DNA from: Astropecten irregularis
Taxonomy: Eukaryota; Echinodermata; Asteroidea; Paxillosida; Astropectinidae
Reading direction: 5' to 3'
Assembly: GCA_963971285.1 (NCBI GenBank)
Contig: OZ020244.1
Coordinates: 7,440,001 to 7,504,000 of the forward strand
Length of the DNA stretch: 64,000 nt
The first letter of the stretch is position 1, and each line of letters opens with the position of its first letter. A model generated the notes under the pieces. The model did no database searches, had not been told where the DNA came from, and worked only from the letters and a program-made list of their open reading frames with translations. This document shows, one piece after another, positions 8,639 through 19,859 of this stretch. The position numbers and the translations under genes are program-made.

Positions 8639-11600
8639 TTAATTTGTTTTATTGCCAAATGCTAAAGTATTGATTCCATCGGATAAAATATATCTTTTTC
8701 CATCCCAAGGAGACAACGATTCTTTTTTGACTTTAGTTGAATAAATAACGTGTTTTTTGTTTTGAATTAAATTCATTTCATCTTGTCTAGATTTTTTAGT
8801 TATTAAACACTCGTAATAACATTTAGCCTTAATATTTTTTTCAGTTACAACGCGAGTTATTCCTTTAGCTTTTTTAGTCTCTTTATCATCTTCATCTATA
8901 ATTGAATACATTTTTGATCTTAGACACGTGGCTGATTTGATAATTTTTCCGCCGTATTCATCTTTCATTTTTCCAATCACTTTTTTATTTATTGGGTCGT
9001 ATAATGGATGATCGGTTTTATAATTTGATAAATCATAGAGACTCGTGTCTTTTTTAATATCATCATAAACATCATCAGTATTAATGATGCATAATAAACT
9101 GTCCGTGTCAGTATACATGAGTTTGAGTTTTCTTCAGGTGATTGTAATAAAAATCATACATTAAAGATTTGCTTAAATCTAAAATACTAACACCGCAATA
9201 GATGGGTTTATCTAAAACCGTTTTTGTTTTATACTTTTTAAAAAAAGTAAGATTAAAATTTTTTAAAATATTTGCTGTTTTAAATGAAGGTTTACTAACA
9301 AGTTTAGCAACTTTTTTAGCCGACTTTTCGGTGTTATCGTCGGTAAGGATCTGACCATCTATTCTATTTCGAACATCTTCCATCGTTTTACCAAAAACAG
9401 AATTGTTCATGAGTTTATAAAAATTCTTTTCAAAATCCGTGGTTGCTAATGTTCTAAGTTGAGTATTTTTATCGATGTAAGATTTCATCCAAGGTTTTTG
9501 TTCAAATCGTAAAACGCGGTGTACTTTAGTTAGTTTTAATCCAAACGATAAATATTGTTTTAAGGATTTATAGTGAACGACATATTTTTTTCTAGGATAT
9601 AATGTTGCAATGAGTTTATCTTCGCGCGAGGCTTTTACTTCGTTCGAGAGTAATTCTTTTTGATACGGGCTAAACCATTCTTTAGGGGCGGTTATGTTTT
9701 CCGGGGCTAAAGGCAAATCATTGTGTAAATCATGAAGTTCCTCGGGATATTCTAGATCAACTTCTAACATAAATCCATATTTAAAGTCATCTTCTAAACC
9801 TAAAATATGATCGGTTGAAAATTGTTTAACTTGGTTTTCTGATAACCATTCAAAACCGCCAACGGGTAACGGTTGACTCATCGCCCAACCGTATAAATTA
9901 TTTGCGTCTAAATAAAGTAAATAACTCGATTCTTTCTTGGGGTCATAATCTTTTAGATATTTGTTGTTTGCTTCGTGATGCCTACATTGTCCTACGCTAG
10001 AATAACCACCTCTTTTTCCTTTTTCAAAAAATAAATATTTATCTATATCCGTTAAAAGTTCTAGTTTTATTTTACTATGTTTTAATAACGCGTCCCAGGC
10101 TAATCCTGGGGCGGTGATATAATTCGCGGGATCTAGACGATAGGTTTTTTTACAGGTGCGTCTAAAATGTTGAAACACATCGGCTAATAATAACGTATCG
10201 GTGGTCACGTATAAATCGTGATAATCACCCAAAGTTTTACAGTTGAAGGTTTTCCAAACATCCTGAGCCCTTTGATATTCTTCTTGCGTGATATCTTCGA
10301 GTTTTAAATGACTATAAAAAATTTTTCTTGGTGGGAGTTGCTGTTCTTCAAAACGCTTAAAAGAATTCATATATTCAATAAGGATAAATACCCTTTTGTA
10401 ATAACAGCGTTATGTCATTATCATTGTTAAAATGTTGTTTTAATAACTTAAACTCATCTTTAGGACAATTTTTGACTAATTTATCGAGTGAATCTGCCAT
10501 AAAATTAAAAGAATCTATAAAACGTAATCCACCTAACCCAATTAAAATATATTTTTCGCTGTTTTGAGGAATACAAAATATATTATCAAATACACTTTTT
10601 TCCGCTTGATGATACATTATCTCATCCTCTTCTTCTTTTAACCATGAATCTTTAATCATTTTTAATTTGTCTTTGTTTAGTTTTAGTTTTTTATTATTTA
10701 GTTTAATTTTTTCTACACATTTTTTCTACACATTCACGTTCAACATCAATCATTATTTGATTGATTTTCATATTTTTGCTTTTTGAAAATTTGATTCCGT
10801 ACTTTTTTTCAAATAATTTTATTTTTGAGTTATCTTTTCTTATTTCTCGACGTAACTCATTAAAGCACTCACGTTTTTTTTTCTTTGTTAAGATTTTCTC
10901 GCAGTTCTTTTTTATGATTTTCAAGTTTTTCTTGTTGAGTTAACAATTTAGATAGAGTAGTTTCAATTTTTTTCTTTCGAGTTTCGTTTTTCTTAATCGT
11001 TTTATTTAATGTTTCGATACATGCTCCTACCCCCTGCATAATCAAATGTCCATCATAATTTTTTAAGTTGTGAAAAATGACCGGTATTTGTGTTCGATTT
11101 GTTATTTTAAGTTTTAGGTTACAATGTGCATGTGCTACTCCACGAAACTTTCCTGTGATGTGACAATGATCTTTAACTTTTGTAAAGTTATTAATTTTTT
11201 TACCGCACGTTAAACACAGGTATTCTGTATATCCTTTAGCATTTATAAATGTATTTGCTGATATTTCTTCTTTGGTTTTAGGTTTTTTAGGCTTCGTACA
11301 TTGGCACATTTTATCAGAATTTATTTTTATTCCTTTTTCACAAATCCAACAACGGTTACTATTTTTTATTATTTTTTGATCAACATATTCACATTCTTTG
11401 GGATTATCAAATATCTTTTTAATTTCATCTTGTTCTTTAAACAAAGAATAAATTATATCTTTAGAGGCATCAGCTCCTCTATACGTTTTTTGTTTCATTA
11501 GTTTTCCATCATATCTTACCACAACGTAAGAATATCCGCTAGGTTTATGAAAAGCCAATATTTGTGATTTTGCGGTTGGTTCTTCGTTTACTTTTTCTAA

Positions 11601-13112
11601 GATACATTCAAAATCGGCATAAATCACAAATGGTGCATCTTGTATATTTTTCAAATTTTTGAATTGTAAAATGTTTTCATCTTCTTCAGGAAGTACTACT
11701 TGTGATGGATGATTTACTATTCCCTTACACATTTCTTCGTGCAATTTTAATTTATCTTCTTTTTGAAAATGCGATAAGCATCTCCTACAGTAATATGATT
11801 TACATTTATGTTTATTCGTGGCCATAAAAAATAAGGCTGAAAAATGTTTGATCCAACAAAAGTGGTTCTTCCCATCCCTATGAACTAACAATAAATCTAT
11901 CGAAATATCGTTTTCCTGTTCAGAGATACGATGAGGAGTAGGTAAATCTCCTTCTTTATAATTATCGCAATCTAATAATAACACATTAATATTTAAATTG
12001 TTTTGTCGTTCAATTTTAGATATTTGATTTGTTGGGGTTGGAAAACCTATCCCATCAAAGTTTAAACCATCATCTAATTTATAAGTGCTTGGTCTTGCCT
12101 CCTTAATTTGATAAGCCGGATTTTTCCTCTTATTTTCTTTAACCTTGTCAGTATACAGTCCTAATGCCGATCTTATTGCCCATCTAGTACATTGATCGTC
12201 TTTGTTTAACACATTAACAACAGCATTTTTGTTTTTAATAAATGGAGGTAATTCTAGATAAGAACCAAAATTCATATAAAACACTTCTATTTTATCTAAA
12301 ACTAAATCCGAGTCTTGTAAATTATCATTTTCGACTTTGTGTATTAATTCTCCAATATTTTTATTTACCTCATTTACTATTTCACTTTCACTTAAAATAA
12401 GTCCTTGACCACTTCTAAAAGTAAAATCAATAAGACTTCCTGTTGTTGTTTTTCTATAGGTTATTTTTATAGCAAATTGAATCTTAAAGGCTCCATGTTC
12501 TCTAAACATTGATTTTACCTTTTTTACAATATCCCCACGATGCTGATTAAAAAATACTGTTATATCTCGGTAATTTGATGGTGGTCTCATTTCTAAATTT
12601 ATCAAATTGTTTCTAGAACGTCTAGTTCCTCTCCAGTTAATTGCTTCGTTAATTGTTGTCGGTGCAACATAATCTTTAATTGCTTTGATATAGTCTCGTC
12701 TTATTATTTGTCCCCTATAACCAGTTGGTGTAACATCAAGGTTAAATCTTCTTGTTAATTCTCTAAGATCTTCAATTTTTTTTTTATTTAAGTTTAAAAA
12801 TTGGTTTTGAAATCTTTTAATCGAACTAATATAATGTTGACGAGTATTTTTTACTTGTCGGTTTAATAAATTAAACAAATCATTTTGTATAATATAATTT
12901 TCTAACCTTGATTTACTCCAACTTTTATATCCTCTTGCTCTAACAGGCTCCGCACTTTCAATTACACGTATCAAATCATTTCGAGTAGATCTAACTCTTG
13001 GTACAAATGGAATTCTTTCAGATTCAACAAATCTTTCTAGTTCTCTTTTTTTCCATTTGTTATATCCCTTCGCAATTACACGACGCGGCGTTTGATTATT
13101 CTCTCGATCCAT
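8639..13112 (-). pseudogene. Protein-primed family B DNA polymerase, broken by at least four frameshifts
   Basis: This is the replicative polymerase of the Polinton. The 747-residue first frame has SAP-like helical repeats (about 12-55, 58-90, 107-150), a DDQCTRWAIRSAL block (305-317), a C2HC zinc motif (437-462), Exo I with D500/E502 (YADFECIL), a CxxC...H...C zinc site (about 633-664) and Exo II (HNLKNYDGH, D687). A lysine-rich coiled-coil stretch follows. Further frames carry LRFIDSFNFM, Exo III (YVTTDTLLLADVF), motif A (DANNLYGW), motif B (KLMNNSVFGKT) and motif C (YTDTDSL) at 9118. Breaks seen: an extra A in the nine-A run at about 10873-10881, a 13-bp tandem duplication at 10707-10732, an extra T near 10378 and a short deletion near 9120. 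Nonfunctional. Confidence 0.9.
10707..10732. repeat. 13-bp tandem duplication in the polymerase gene
   Basis: TTTTTTCTACACA occurs twice in a row (10707-10719 and 10720-10732). Thirteen bases shift the frame by one. With one copy, the frame upstream connects to the frame of the 10659-10375 segment without a stop, so the duplication is one of the inactivating lesions. Confidence 0.9.
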
Positions 13113-13343
13113 CTTATTTATAATAATATAAAATAATATTTCATTTTTTTTTCACATTCCAATCTACAACTTTTTTAATTTACAACATTTTTTTTTCGCG
13201 ATCAAATGAAGCATTTGATTTTTATTTTGGATTTTTTGAGATTTGTGAAATGGGTGAAAATTGGCGGTGGTGATTAAAAATTAAATATATTTTTGAATGT
13301 GGCAGTTAAATGTGGAGTGGGGTGACTGAAAATTGGATTTGGA
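13113..13343. other. A/T-rich spacer between the Polinton polymerase and the right DIRS element
   Basis: This holds the polymerase leader (TATAAATAAG just before the ATG) and then about 200 bp of T- and G-rich sequence with no frame. The Polinton's right terminus should be here, but no inverted match to the 4.3-kb side is visible. Confidence 0.5.
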
Positions 13344-13366
13344 ATGATAACCCCTTTTTCATACTA

Positions 13367-15014
13367 CTCCTTCCGCCCCATCATAAATCTACGGGGTTTG
13401 AATACGTTCGTGGCTTATCACCATTTCAAAATGGAGACCATTCGTAACGCCTTACAATTAATACGGCCTAATGATTACATGGCCTCTATTGATTTGAAGG
13501 ATGCATACTTTGCTATTCCTATCGCCAAAGAGCACAGAAAATTCCTGCGCTTTATATGGCAAGACAAAGTGTACGAGTTTACATGCCTGCCTTTTGGTTT
13601 AGCGAGTGCCCCTCGGGTTTTCACCAAAGTGATGAAACCTTTAATAGCTTCACTGAGGCAATTGGGCCATGAATCATGTGATTACATAGATGACTCGTTA
13701 CTTCTAGGGCGAACAGCCCAATAATGCATTGATAATATTCAGGGAAGAATTACTCTTGCTCAAAACCTTGGGTTTACGGTCAATACCAAGAAATCAGTCT
13801 TGACACCCACACAAAATATTGTGTTTCTGGGATTTAACTTAAATTCTGTTACAATGACTGTCTCAATACCTTCAACAAAAGTTGAATATGCTGTTAAGAC
13901 AATTCAGAAACTTATTGAGACAAAATCACCGAAAATTCGGGATGTTGCTAGCATTGTTGGCCTCTTGGTTTCATGCGAACTTGCAGTACCACATGGCCCC
14001 ATGTATAGACATGCAGTAGAGAAAGAGAAAAATTCAGTGCTAGCTGAGAATGGTGGCAATTTTGATGCCAATATGGTTCTGTCTGAACAGGCCATTTGTG
14101 ACTTACGTTGGTGGTTAAAAACCCTACCAACATCTGCGGCCCCAATGCACAGGCAAACGCCTGATTATGTAATAGAAACTGATGCCTCAATGGAAGGCTG
14201 GGGTGCTAACTGTAATGACCGCACAACTGGGGGACAATGGTCCCGCCAGGAAGCCAAACACCACATTAATTACCTTGAGCTAAAGGCATGCTTTTTGGCC
14301 CTAAAGTCATTCTTTACGGGCAACAATGACACTCAAATCCATCTGAAATCAGACAATACCACAGCAGTAGCCTATCTTCGGTGGCTCAAAATCAGATTCA
14401 CTGAACTCCCTAACTAGGGAAATTTGGTCATGGTGTATAATACACCGTAATATTTGGCCTACGGTATCCCATCTCCTGGGGTCCAAAAACACCCGAGCCG
14501 ACTATGCGTCTAGACATTTCGGAGACGATTTGGAATGGCGACTTGACTCTTGTGTTTTTCAGAGAATAACCAAAATGTTTCTTATGCCAGATGTTGATTA
14601 ATTCGCATCTCGGCTTAATCACCAAGTGAGTTCATATGTATCTTGGTGGCCAGACCCAGGTTCTGTACACATAGATGCGTTTACCCTAGACTGGTCTGGG
14701 TTTATATGTTTCTATGCCTTCCCGCCGTTTTGTCTTATTGACAGGGTGCTGACAAAAGTTGAGCACGATGGTGCTAAAGGTATTCTAATCGCACCTTTGT
14801 GGCATACCCAACCATGGTTCCCTAAAATGCTAAAACTTCTTGTGATGAAGCCTTGCATTTTGCCTGCTCGTCATGACCTACTTTCCCTTCCTTTTTCAGA
14901 CAGACTCCACCCTTTAAGGGATCGCCTTCGGCTGATTGTCTGCCTCTTATCGGGGAAACACTCCGAAAACAAGGAGTTTCAAGGGAAGCTTCCCAGATCA
15001 TCCTTTCATCCTGG
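13367..15014 (+). pseudogene. RT-RNase H and linker of the DIRS-type element
   Basis: RT motifs: SIDLKDAYFAIPI (catalytic Asp), CLPFGLASAPRVFTKVM, and YIDDSLLLG (catalytic Asp pair). An in-frame TAA at 13722-13724 follows, after which the same frame continues (NIVFLGFNL). RNase H has VIETDASMEGWG, NYLELKACFLAL and LKSDNTTAVAY. The frame shifts near 14380, after which SLTREIWSW and SRHFGDDLEWRL are readable. A second nonsense TAA stands near 14600, in a DVD-x-FASRLN box typical of DIRS RNase H-YR linkers, followed by SWWPDPGSVHIDAF and PLWHTQPWFPKML. The product would copy the element RNA. Truncated at the 5' side and nonfunctional. Confidence 0.87.
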
Positions 15015-15915
15015 AGAACCTCTACCAGGAAGTGCTACAGATCAGCGATACAGAAATGGATTCATTTCTGTAGTAAGACAGGGACTGATCCAGTTCGACC
15101 AGATGTAATCTCTGTCGTCAACTTTCTGGCTGAAGAATTTCACAAAGGAAATTGCTACAGCACTCTCAATACACTGCGAAGTGCCATATCAGCAGTTACT
15201 CTACCAATAGAGGGCGTGACCATGGGCTCACAACCGCTAGTCAAAAGACTGTTGGCAGGTATATTTAACCTCAGACCACCGGCACCTCGGTACTCGCACA
15301 CCTGGGATGTGGACGATGTGCTACGCTTCCTCAAGGCCCTTGGGTCCAACGAGGATCTTTCTATGAAAGACTTAACCATGAAATTGGTCATGTTGATTGC
15401 TTTGGTGTCAGGGCAGCGTTGTCAATCACTTCATTAATCAATTTAGATTATTCTGACGTCACCACCACTGTTGTCACGTTTACAATTGACAAACTCACCA
15501 AAACCAGCAAAGCGGGCAAGCCCCGCACTAGCATATCCTTGACGTCAAACCCACATGACAATGTACTTTGTGTTGTAAATTGCTTAAGAGCATATCTGGA
15601 AAGAACTAGAGCCGTAAGAGGCAACAATAGAAGATTGTTTCTAAGTTATGTTCCACCACACAAGGCTATATAGGTGCTGAAACTATAGGCCGCTGGATTA
15701 AAGGTACTTTGAAGGCAGCAGGTGTCAATACTGATCGTTTTACTGCTCACAGTACTAGATCTGCATCATGCAGTAAGGCATATATGCACAAGGCGCCACT
15801 AGATGCAATTATGAGAACAGCCGGTTGGTCTAATAGTTCAACGTTTGCTAAATATTACAGTAAATGCATCGTTGATAACTGTGTGTTTGCTAATGCCGTT
15901 CTGAATACGAATTAA
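15015..15915 (+). pseudogene. Tyrosine recombinase of the DIRS-type element
   Basis: The N-terminal core-binding part begins around TSTRKCYRSAIQKW (about 15020). The catalytic residues are all present: Arg in LVSGQRCQSL, His-x-x-Arg in TAHSTRSASC and Tyr in FAKYYSKCIV. The frame shifts near 15430 and again near 15665, so no full-length product is possible. The stop is the TAA at 15913-15915. The recombinase replaces a DDE integrase and explains why such elements have odd circular-junction repeats instead of LTRs. Confidence 0.87.
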
Positions 15916-16219
15916 GCCTTTTTTGATTTGTATGAGTGCTTGTGTGCAAACTGACACATGGCTTTATTTTCCAAGATTTAATTCTACTGTGTAGATAACA
16001 GTATAGCGAAGTCGCAAATGGAAGTTGCGGGAAACGCAAGATCATGAAATATGAGTTATATGTGTTGATATTAATAAAGTTCACTGTGAGAATACAGTGA
16101 GTATGCAAAGATGAATTTCTTTTTCATGTAGTCAACATCCTTTGCTATGAATGATGTACACATGTACTTAACATGCCCTCGGGAGGGTTTTTTGCAGTCT
16201 AAGGGGCTCTAAACATCTC

Positions 16220-16560
16220 AAGTAAGTCCGAAGTGCTAGGTGATGTCGAGGTAGAATTTAAAAATTAAACGAAATGAAATTGAAGTTTAATTATGATTCT
16301 ACCGAGACATCACTAGCACTGAAGGACTTACGTCTCCCCCTTTACATGGTTTTTCAGTGAGGTTATGACTGGTACCCTCCCTTTGGTTGACTGCAAACAC
16401 CTCTCTATGCACAAAAAATACACTGATGCATGGGTAGTGGGGTGGCCTTATAAAGGGCATGCTCCTTGCTTTTAACAATGAGCTCTCTCAAGTGTGACGT
16501 TGAAATACCGGTGGCAGGTGCAATCTCAAGTAAGTCCTAAGTGCTAGGTGACTGCTCGAT
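16220..16560 (+). repeat. Terminal inverted and complementary repeats of the DIRS-type element
   Basis: An arm at 16220-16257 (core AAGTAAGTCC, AGTGCTAGGTGATGTCGAG) is repeated in inverted form at 16295-16331, with a 37-bp spacer, giving a strong hairpin. A third, direct copy of the arm's first half lies at 16523-16550 (CTCAAGTAAGTCCTAAGTGC) at the outer end. DIRS elements carry inverted terminal repeats plus an internal complementary region used to circularise the cDNA. This triplet fits that arrangement. Confidence 0.65.
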
Positions 16561-16596
16561 GACAGGAGACCCGATGCGCCGGTGCCGTTAGATTTT

Positions 16597-16639
16597 GGCT
16601 CTAAAAAGAGCCGTTTGTTTTTTGGCTCTGAAAAGAGCC
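16597..16639 (-). promoter_or_regulatory. Two tandem histone-mRNA-type 3' stem-loops
   Basis: On the minus strand the 16-base hairpins GGCTCTTTTCAGAGCC (16639-16624) and GGCTCTTTTTAGAGCC (16612-16597) each have a 6-bp stem and a 4-base loop. Both match the consensus of the replication-dependent histone 3' stem-loop, and the first is preceded by CCAAAC as in genuine sites. The unit is 27 bp, and a third, stemless partial unit follows at 16651. No histone gene is visible upstream on the minus strand (16.64-17.3 kb). The structure would bind SLBP if transcribed from that strand. Confidence 0.55.
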
Positions 16640-16879
16640 GTTTGGTTTTTGGCTCTGGTTTTTGGCATTTGTTTAATGTTTAACATTTCGATTTTGTTTT
16701 GGTTTATGGTAGGGTAAAGACCGAAGTGAATTTGTATTTTATAATTTTTTATTATACAGTATTTATTTAGCCATTCTGTGTTGATTGACCTTGGTGAACG
16801 AGGCTCAAATGCCTTCTTCTGTCCTCCTTTGAAGAAAACATGTAACATGGGCAGTATGGACAGCTGCCCAATCCCTTCT

Positions 16880-17220
16880 CCAAGAATGAAGGCAATGAAT
16901 GTTCATATTTCTTCTCGTTGTCCTCTTTTCAAACCTTCCTTATAATTGTTCACGTATCTCTCTATAATCTATATTATATTACTCGTTGTTGTTGCTGTAG
17001 TGTGTTTTTGTCCGTATGTTTTTTGGGGCATTTCTTTACAAGCCTTTTCTTGGCTTCTGAAAATGCCCCCATATTGGTTCTAAATCTTTCTCATTGTATT
17101 ATTTGTATATCTCCTGATTTTTTTTTTTTTGATTTTTGCTTTAAACTTCATTTATATTATTTTTCTGTGTCAATATTTACCAATATGGAAATAAATGTTA
17201 CATTGAATTGAATTGAATTA
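16880..17220 (+). mobile_element. 5'-truncated CR1-type LINE tail
   Basis: The 3' end ATATGGAAATAAATGTTA followed by (ATTGA)n matches the 3' end of the minus-strand CR1 LINE at 38.66 kb. Both share the upstream block ACAAGCC...GGCTT...GCCCC about 170-200 bp earlier. Only untranslated tail is present. Confidence 0.6.
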
Positions 17221-17222
17221 AA

Positions 17223-19538
17223 TTTAAAGTTGGCAATTTTCAAAGCCGAGTTACTACTACACAATATACACCAAATTAATTTTGTTAAAGGATGTGGATA
17301 GGTTGGTCCTTAAAGCTTACATTTAATGTGTACAAATTATAACTATGTATGTGACTGGGTTATACCATTTATGTGAAATAGGGGTGTTTTTTCACTTTTT
17401 CAAAGTGCGAAAAAATACCCTTTTTTAACAGCTCATAATGGTAGCGCTCAAATTTTTTACAAATACCACATATTGTTGAGATGAGACATTGGTCTTCTAG
17501 AAAATTAAAAAATTAGCTGGGAGAAAATTATTCCTTCTTCGCAATATTGCTGTACATTTGACAATTTTTTTCACAATTTGCCTTAAGGCCGTCCTTTACT
17601 TGTATGCTAAGAAAATAGATATTAAATTTTGTAAATAATCTTTAAATACATTAGAAATGGAATTCATACCAAACTGGATCATCTTTAATGGTCAGAGTTA
17701 GAGTCAGAGTGTGTACTTGTAGGCTTTAACACTTTTTATGGGGGGGAGGGGGGGGGGGGCAAAAGATACACATTACATGCTTTTGAACCGTCATTTTAAA
17801 TCCTGTGTTTCTTTGCCAGGATACTTGCTGAATTTGTATTGTTTTATCATTATTTAAGTTCCCAAGGGTAAACGTGTTACAGAAGCAGTTTTTAAAAATA
17901 CTGTTGCCATGGAAACGGTTGATTATGACAACTAATTATACACGTTTTACGTTTATTCGTTGTGACTTCTTGAATTTTCCTTTCAAAAATATGTTGTGAA
18001 AGGTAGTGTGATGTGGTGGATGGAAATTGGGTTGATCCACAGAAATGCAACCTTCTTTTTCAAAATCATATGCCGTACACGTCAAGTTAACAATAAAACT
18101 AATTCCGACTTCAGGTGATCTTATTGTGCAAAGAACATGAACTCCGCTGGTGAGTAGTTACCTACAGATCAAGTGGTCAGTCCAAATTCTTAGACTGCTA
18201 ACATGTGGTTTGTAAGAAGGAGTAGAATGCCTCATTCAAACCAAGTATATGGGTCTGTTTTCTATTTTCTCCCCTCCCCCTTTATTGGGCAAACTTCACC
18301 TCAAAGCTAAGACCACACACACACAATATTGTGGTTCAAGAACAAGGTATTTATCTCCCTTAAAGGGAGTTTATCAAATTCATTTAATAATGACAGTGAG
18401 TGTGGGCACCATACACATTGACCATTAGAACATCTCATATTTACCGGTATGTTGCTTGCAGGTTTTTATCTGGTTTATGTAACATATGATACTAAACAAA
18501 TATCCGACTGCTATATATGATCGTTGGTAAATATAGTGGCACTCCTTCGTCGTGGAGTAAACCTAATAGTCCATAGCCTCATGGAAGAAAAAATGCCTTT
18601 GTGTGCAACTTTGGGTACAATCTTAGATTTTTTCACAAAATGTTCCTGGGACACCAATTAAACCAAAACCAATTGATACCATTTTTTTTTCCTAGCCCCG
18701 GAACATTTTTTTTTTGTGTGATTTTCCGCTGCAAAATTGCAGTCGACGATCTCACAAAACGGAGCTTGGGTAAATAAAACCCAATTGAGAATACGCGCAA
18801 TTGGGGATTCCCCGTAGTATTCATTACTGCGCGTTGCCTGAAATTGGGCCTGTATTCTTAAAATGTCAATTTAGCACAGACTGCCACAGTATCACCGTGG
18901 ATCAAAACAACGTGCATGTGTCACGCACGTATAACTGTATGACGGGAATTGAACGACGTCGTTGACTGTCAGGTTGGCTATTATTTAGAAAAATACTATC
19001 AATCAGTTGAAAGTAAACCTTCAACTTGATAATTAACAAAGTCTTTCGAAAATCAAGTCATTTAGAGAGATTTCGAAATCTGATTTTTGTTGAATAGATT
19101 CTACTTTTTTTCTGCTAGACTGGTACCGTTGCCACAACACAAATTATTTGTAGGGGGTTACAAGGTACTATACCAGTATTTCGCATACGATCTTAAGGTT
19201 GCACCGTGGCATTTATGTCCAGATTTTACAGTCCCTAGGAAGTTAAATGATCAATCATTGTGTATTTTGTTGCTTTCCCTAGGAAATACATTTTTGTACA
19301 AATGTGTTAATTTGAGAGGGTACGACGTAGGCTGTTGTTCAGAGAAGACAACCCTGGTATGGGAAATTTGCTGTATAATTTGACGATACAGTTATTGCTA
19401 AGTATATCCTATGGTATATCGTTTATATTAGCCCAGCTACTACTTTCTGACAAGAATACTTAGACAAGGATACTGATGAAACTACTGTCAAGATAAAGCC
19501 AACTGATTTCACTCCCCTCTACACATAAAAGGGACTTC
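17223..19538. other. Noncoding stretch without recognised genes
   Basis: No frame with recognisable similarity. It holds a G-run (about 17740-17758), (CA)n near 18312, and scattered A/T-rich sequence. A possible poorly preserved upstream part of the Penelope-like fragment may lie at the right end. Confidence 0.4.
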
Positions 19539-19859
19539 GTGGGAAAGGTTGAATTTTTCAAACAGAAACTTCTTGACCGTGGCTACGCTACAGAGGAAGT
19601 AAACCATTTCGCAAATGTCCATTTTGATGACAGAGTTTCCATGTTGGGTGGTTCATTGAATATCACAAAAAACACAGCTCTAGTCTTCGTCCTGCAATTT
19701 TTTCCACAGATCCGTCATTGCTCTCTCAAAAGTGCACTTTTAAAACACTGGCACTTAATAAACGATAATGCTCTCCTCCGCATCCTTTTTCCCAAACCAC
19801 CCCAGTTGGCATACAAACGCCAACAAAAACCCATAAAGGACATAAATTGTAAGAGCTAA
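19539..19859 (+). pseudogene. Penelope-like element RT C-terminal fragment
   Basis: About 105 residues resemble the conserved block that follows the RT in Penelope-like (Neptune/Poseidon type) elements: FFKQKLLDRGY, then a strand ending LQFFP, SALLKHWHLI, then FPKPPQLAYKRQQKPIKDI. In that family the block links the RT to the cysteine-rich and GIY-YIG nuclease region. Neither RT motifs upstream nor the nuclease downstream are recognisable, so this is a short relic. The assignment is from pattern memory. Confidence 0.55.

Larger units (their letters stand above)
4300..13343. mobile_element. Compact or partly deleted Polinton/Maverick element
   Basis: The diagnostic set is present: a protein-primed family B DNA polymerase, a retroviral-type integrase, an A32-like packaging ATPase and a double-jelly-roll major capsid protein. 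There is also an HNH protein, an RPB6-like small protein and a membrane/coiled-coil protein. Four short genes and the polymerase are on the minus strand; the coiled-coil protein and integrase are on the plus strand. At about 9 kb it is well below the 15-20 kb usual for the family. I see no penton (minor capsid), no adenain-type protease and no long terminal inverted repeats. The flanks are two unrelated YR retroelements, so the ends have probably been lost or replaced. AT content is higher than in the flanks. Confidence 0.9.
13344..16590 (+). mobile_element. 5'-truncated DIRS-type retrotransposon
   Basis: An RT-RNase H region, a DIRS-specific linker and a tyrosine recombinase run along the plus strand and end in inverted and repeated terminal sequences at 16220-16560. 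Gag and the first RT motifs are missing: homology begins abruptly at FRPIINLRGLN (about 13367). The family differs from the left element, with a standard PFGLASAPRVFTK box here against the unusual MGCSISC box there. Two nonsense codons and several one-base shifts make it defective. Confidence 0.85.

Noticed and set aside
16588-16848. 86-residue frame with repeated QTALFRAK
   Set aside because: The repeat is just the translation of the tandem histone-type stem-loops; no protein family.
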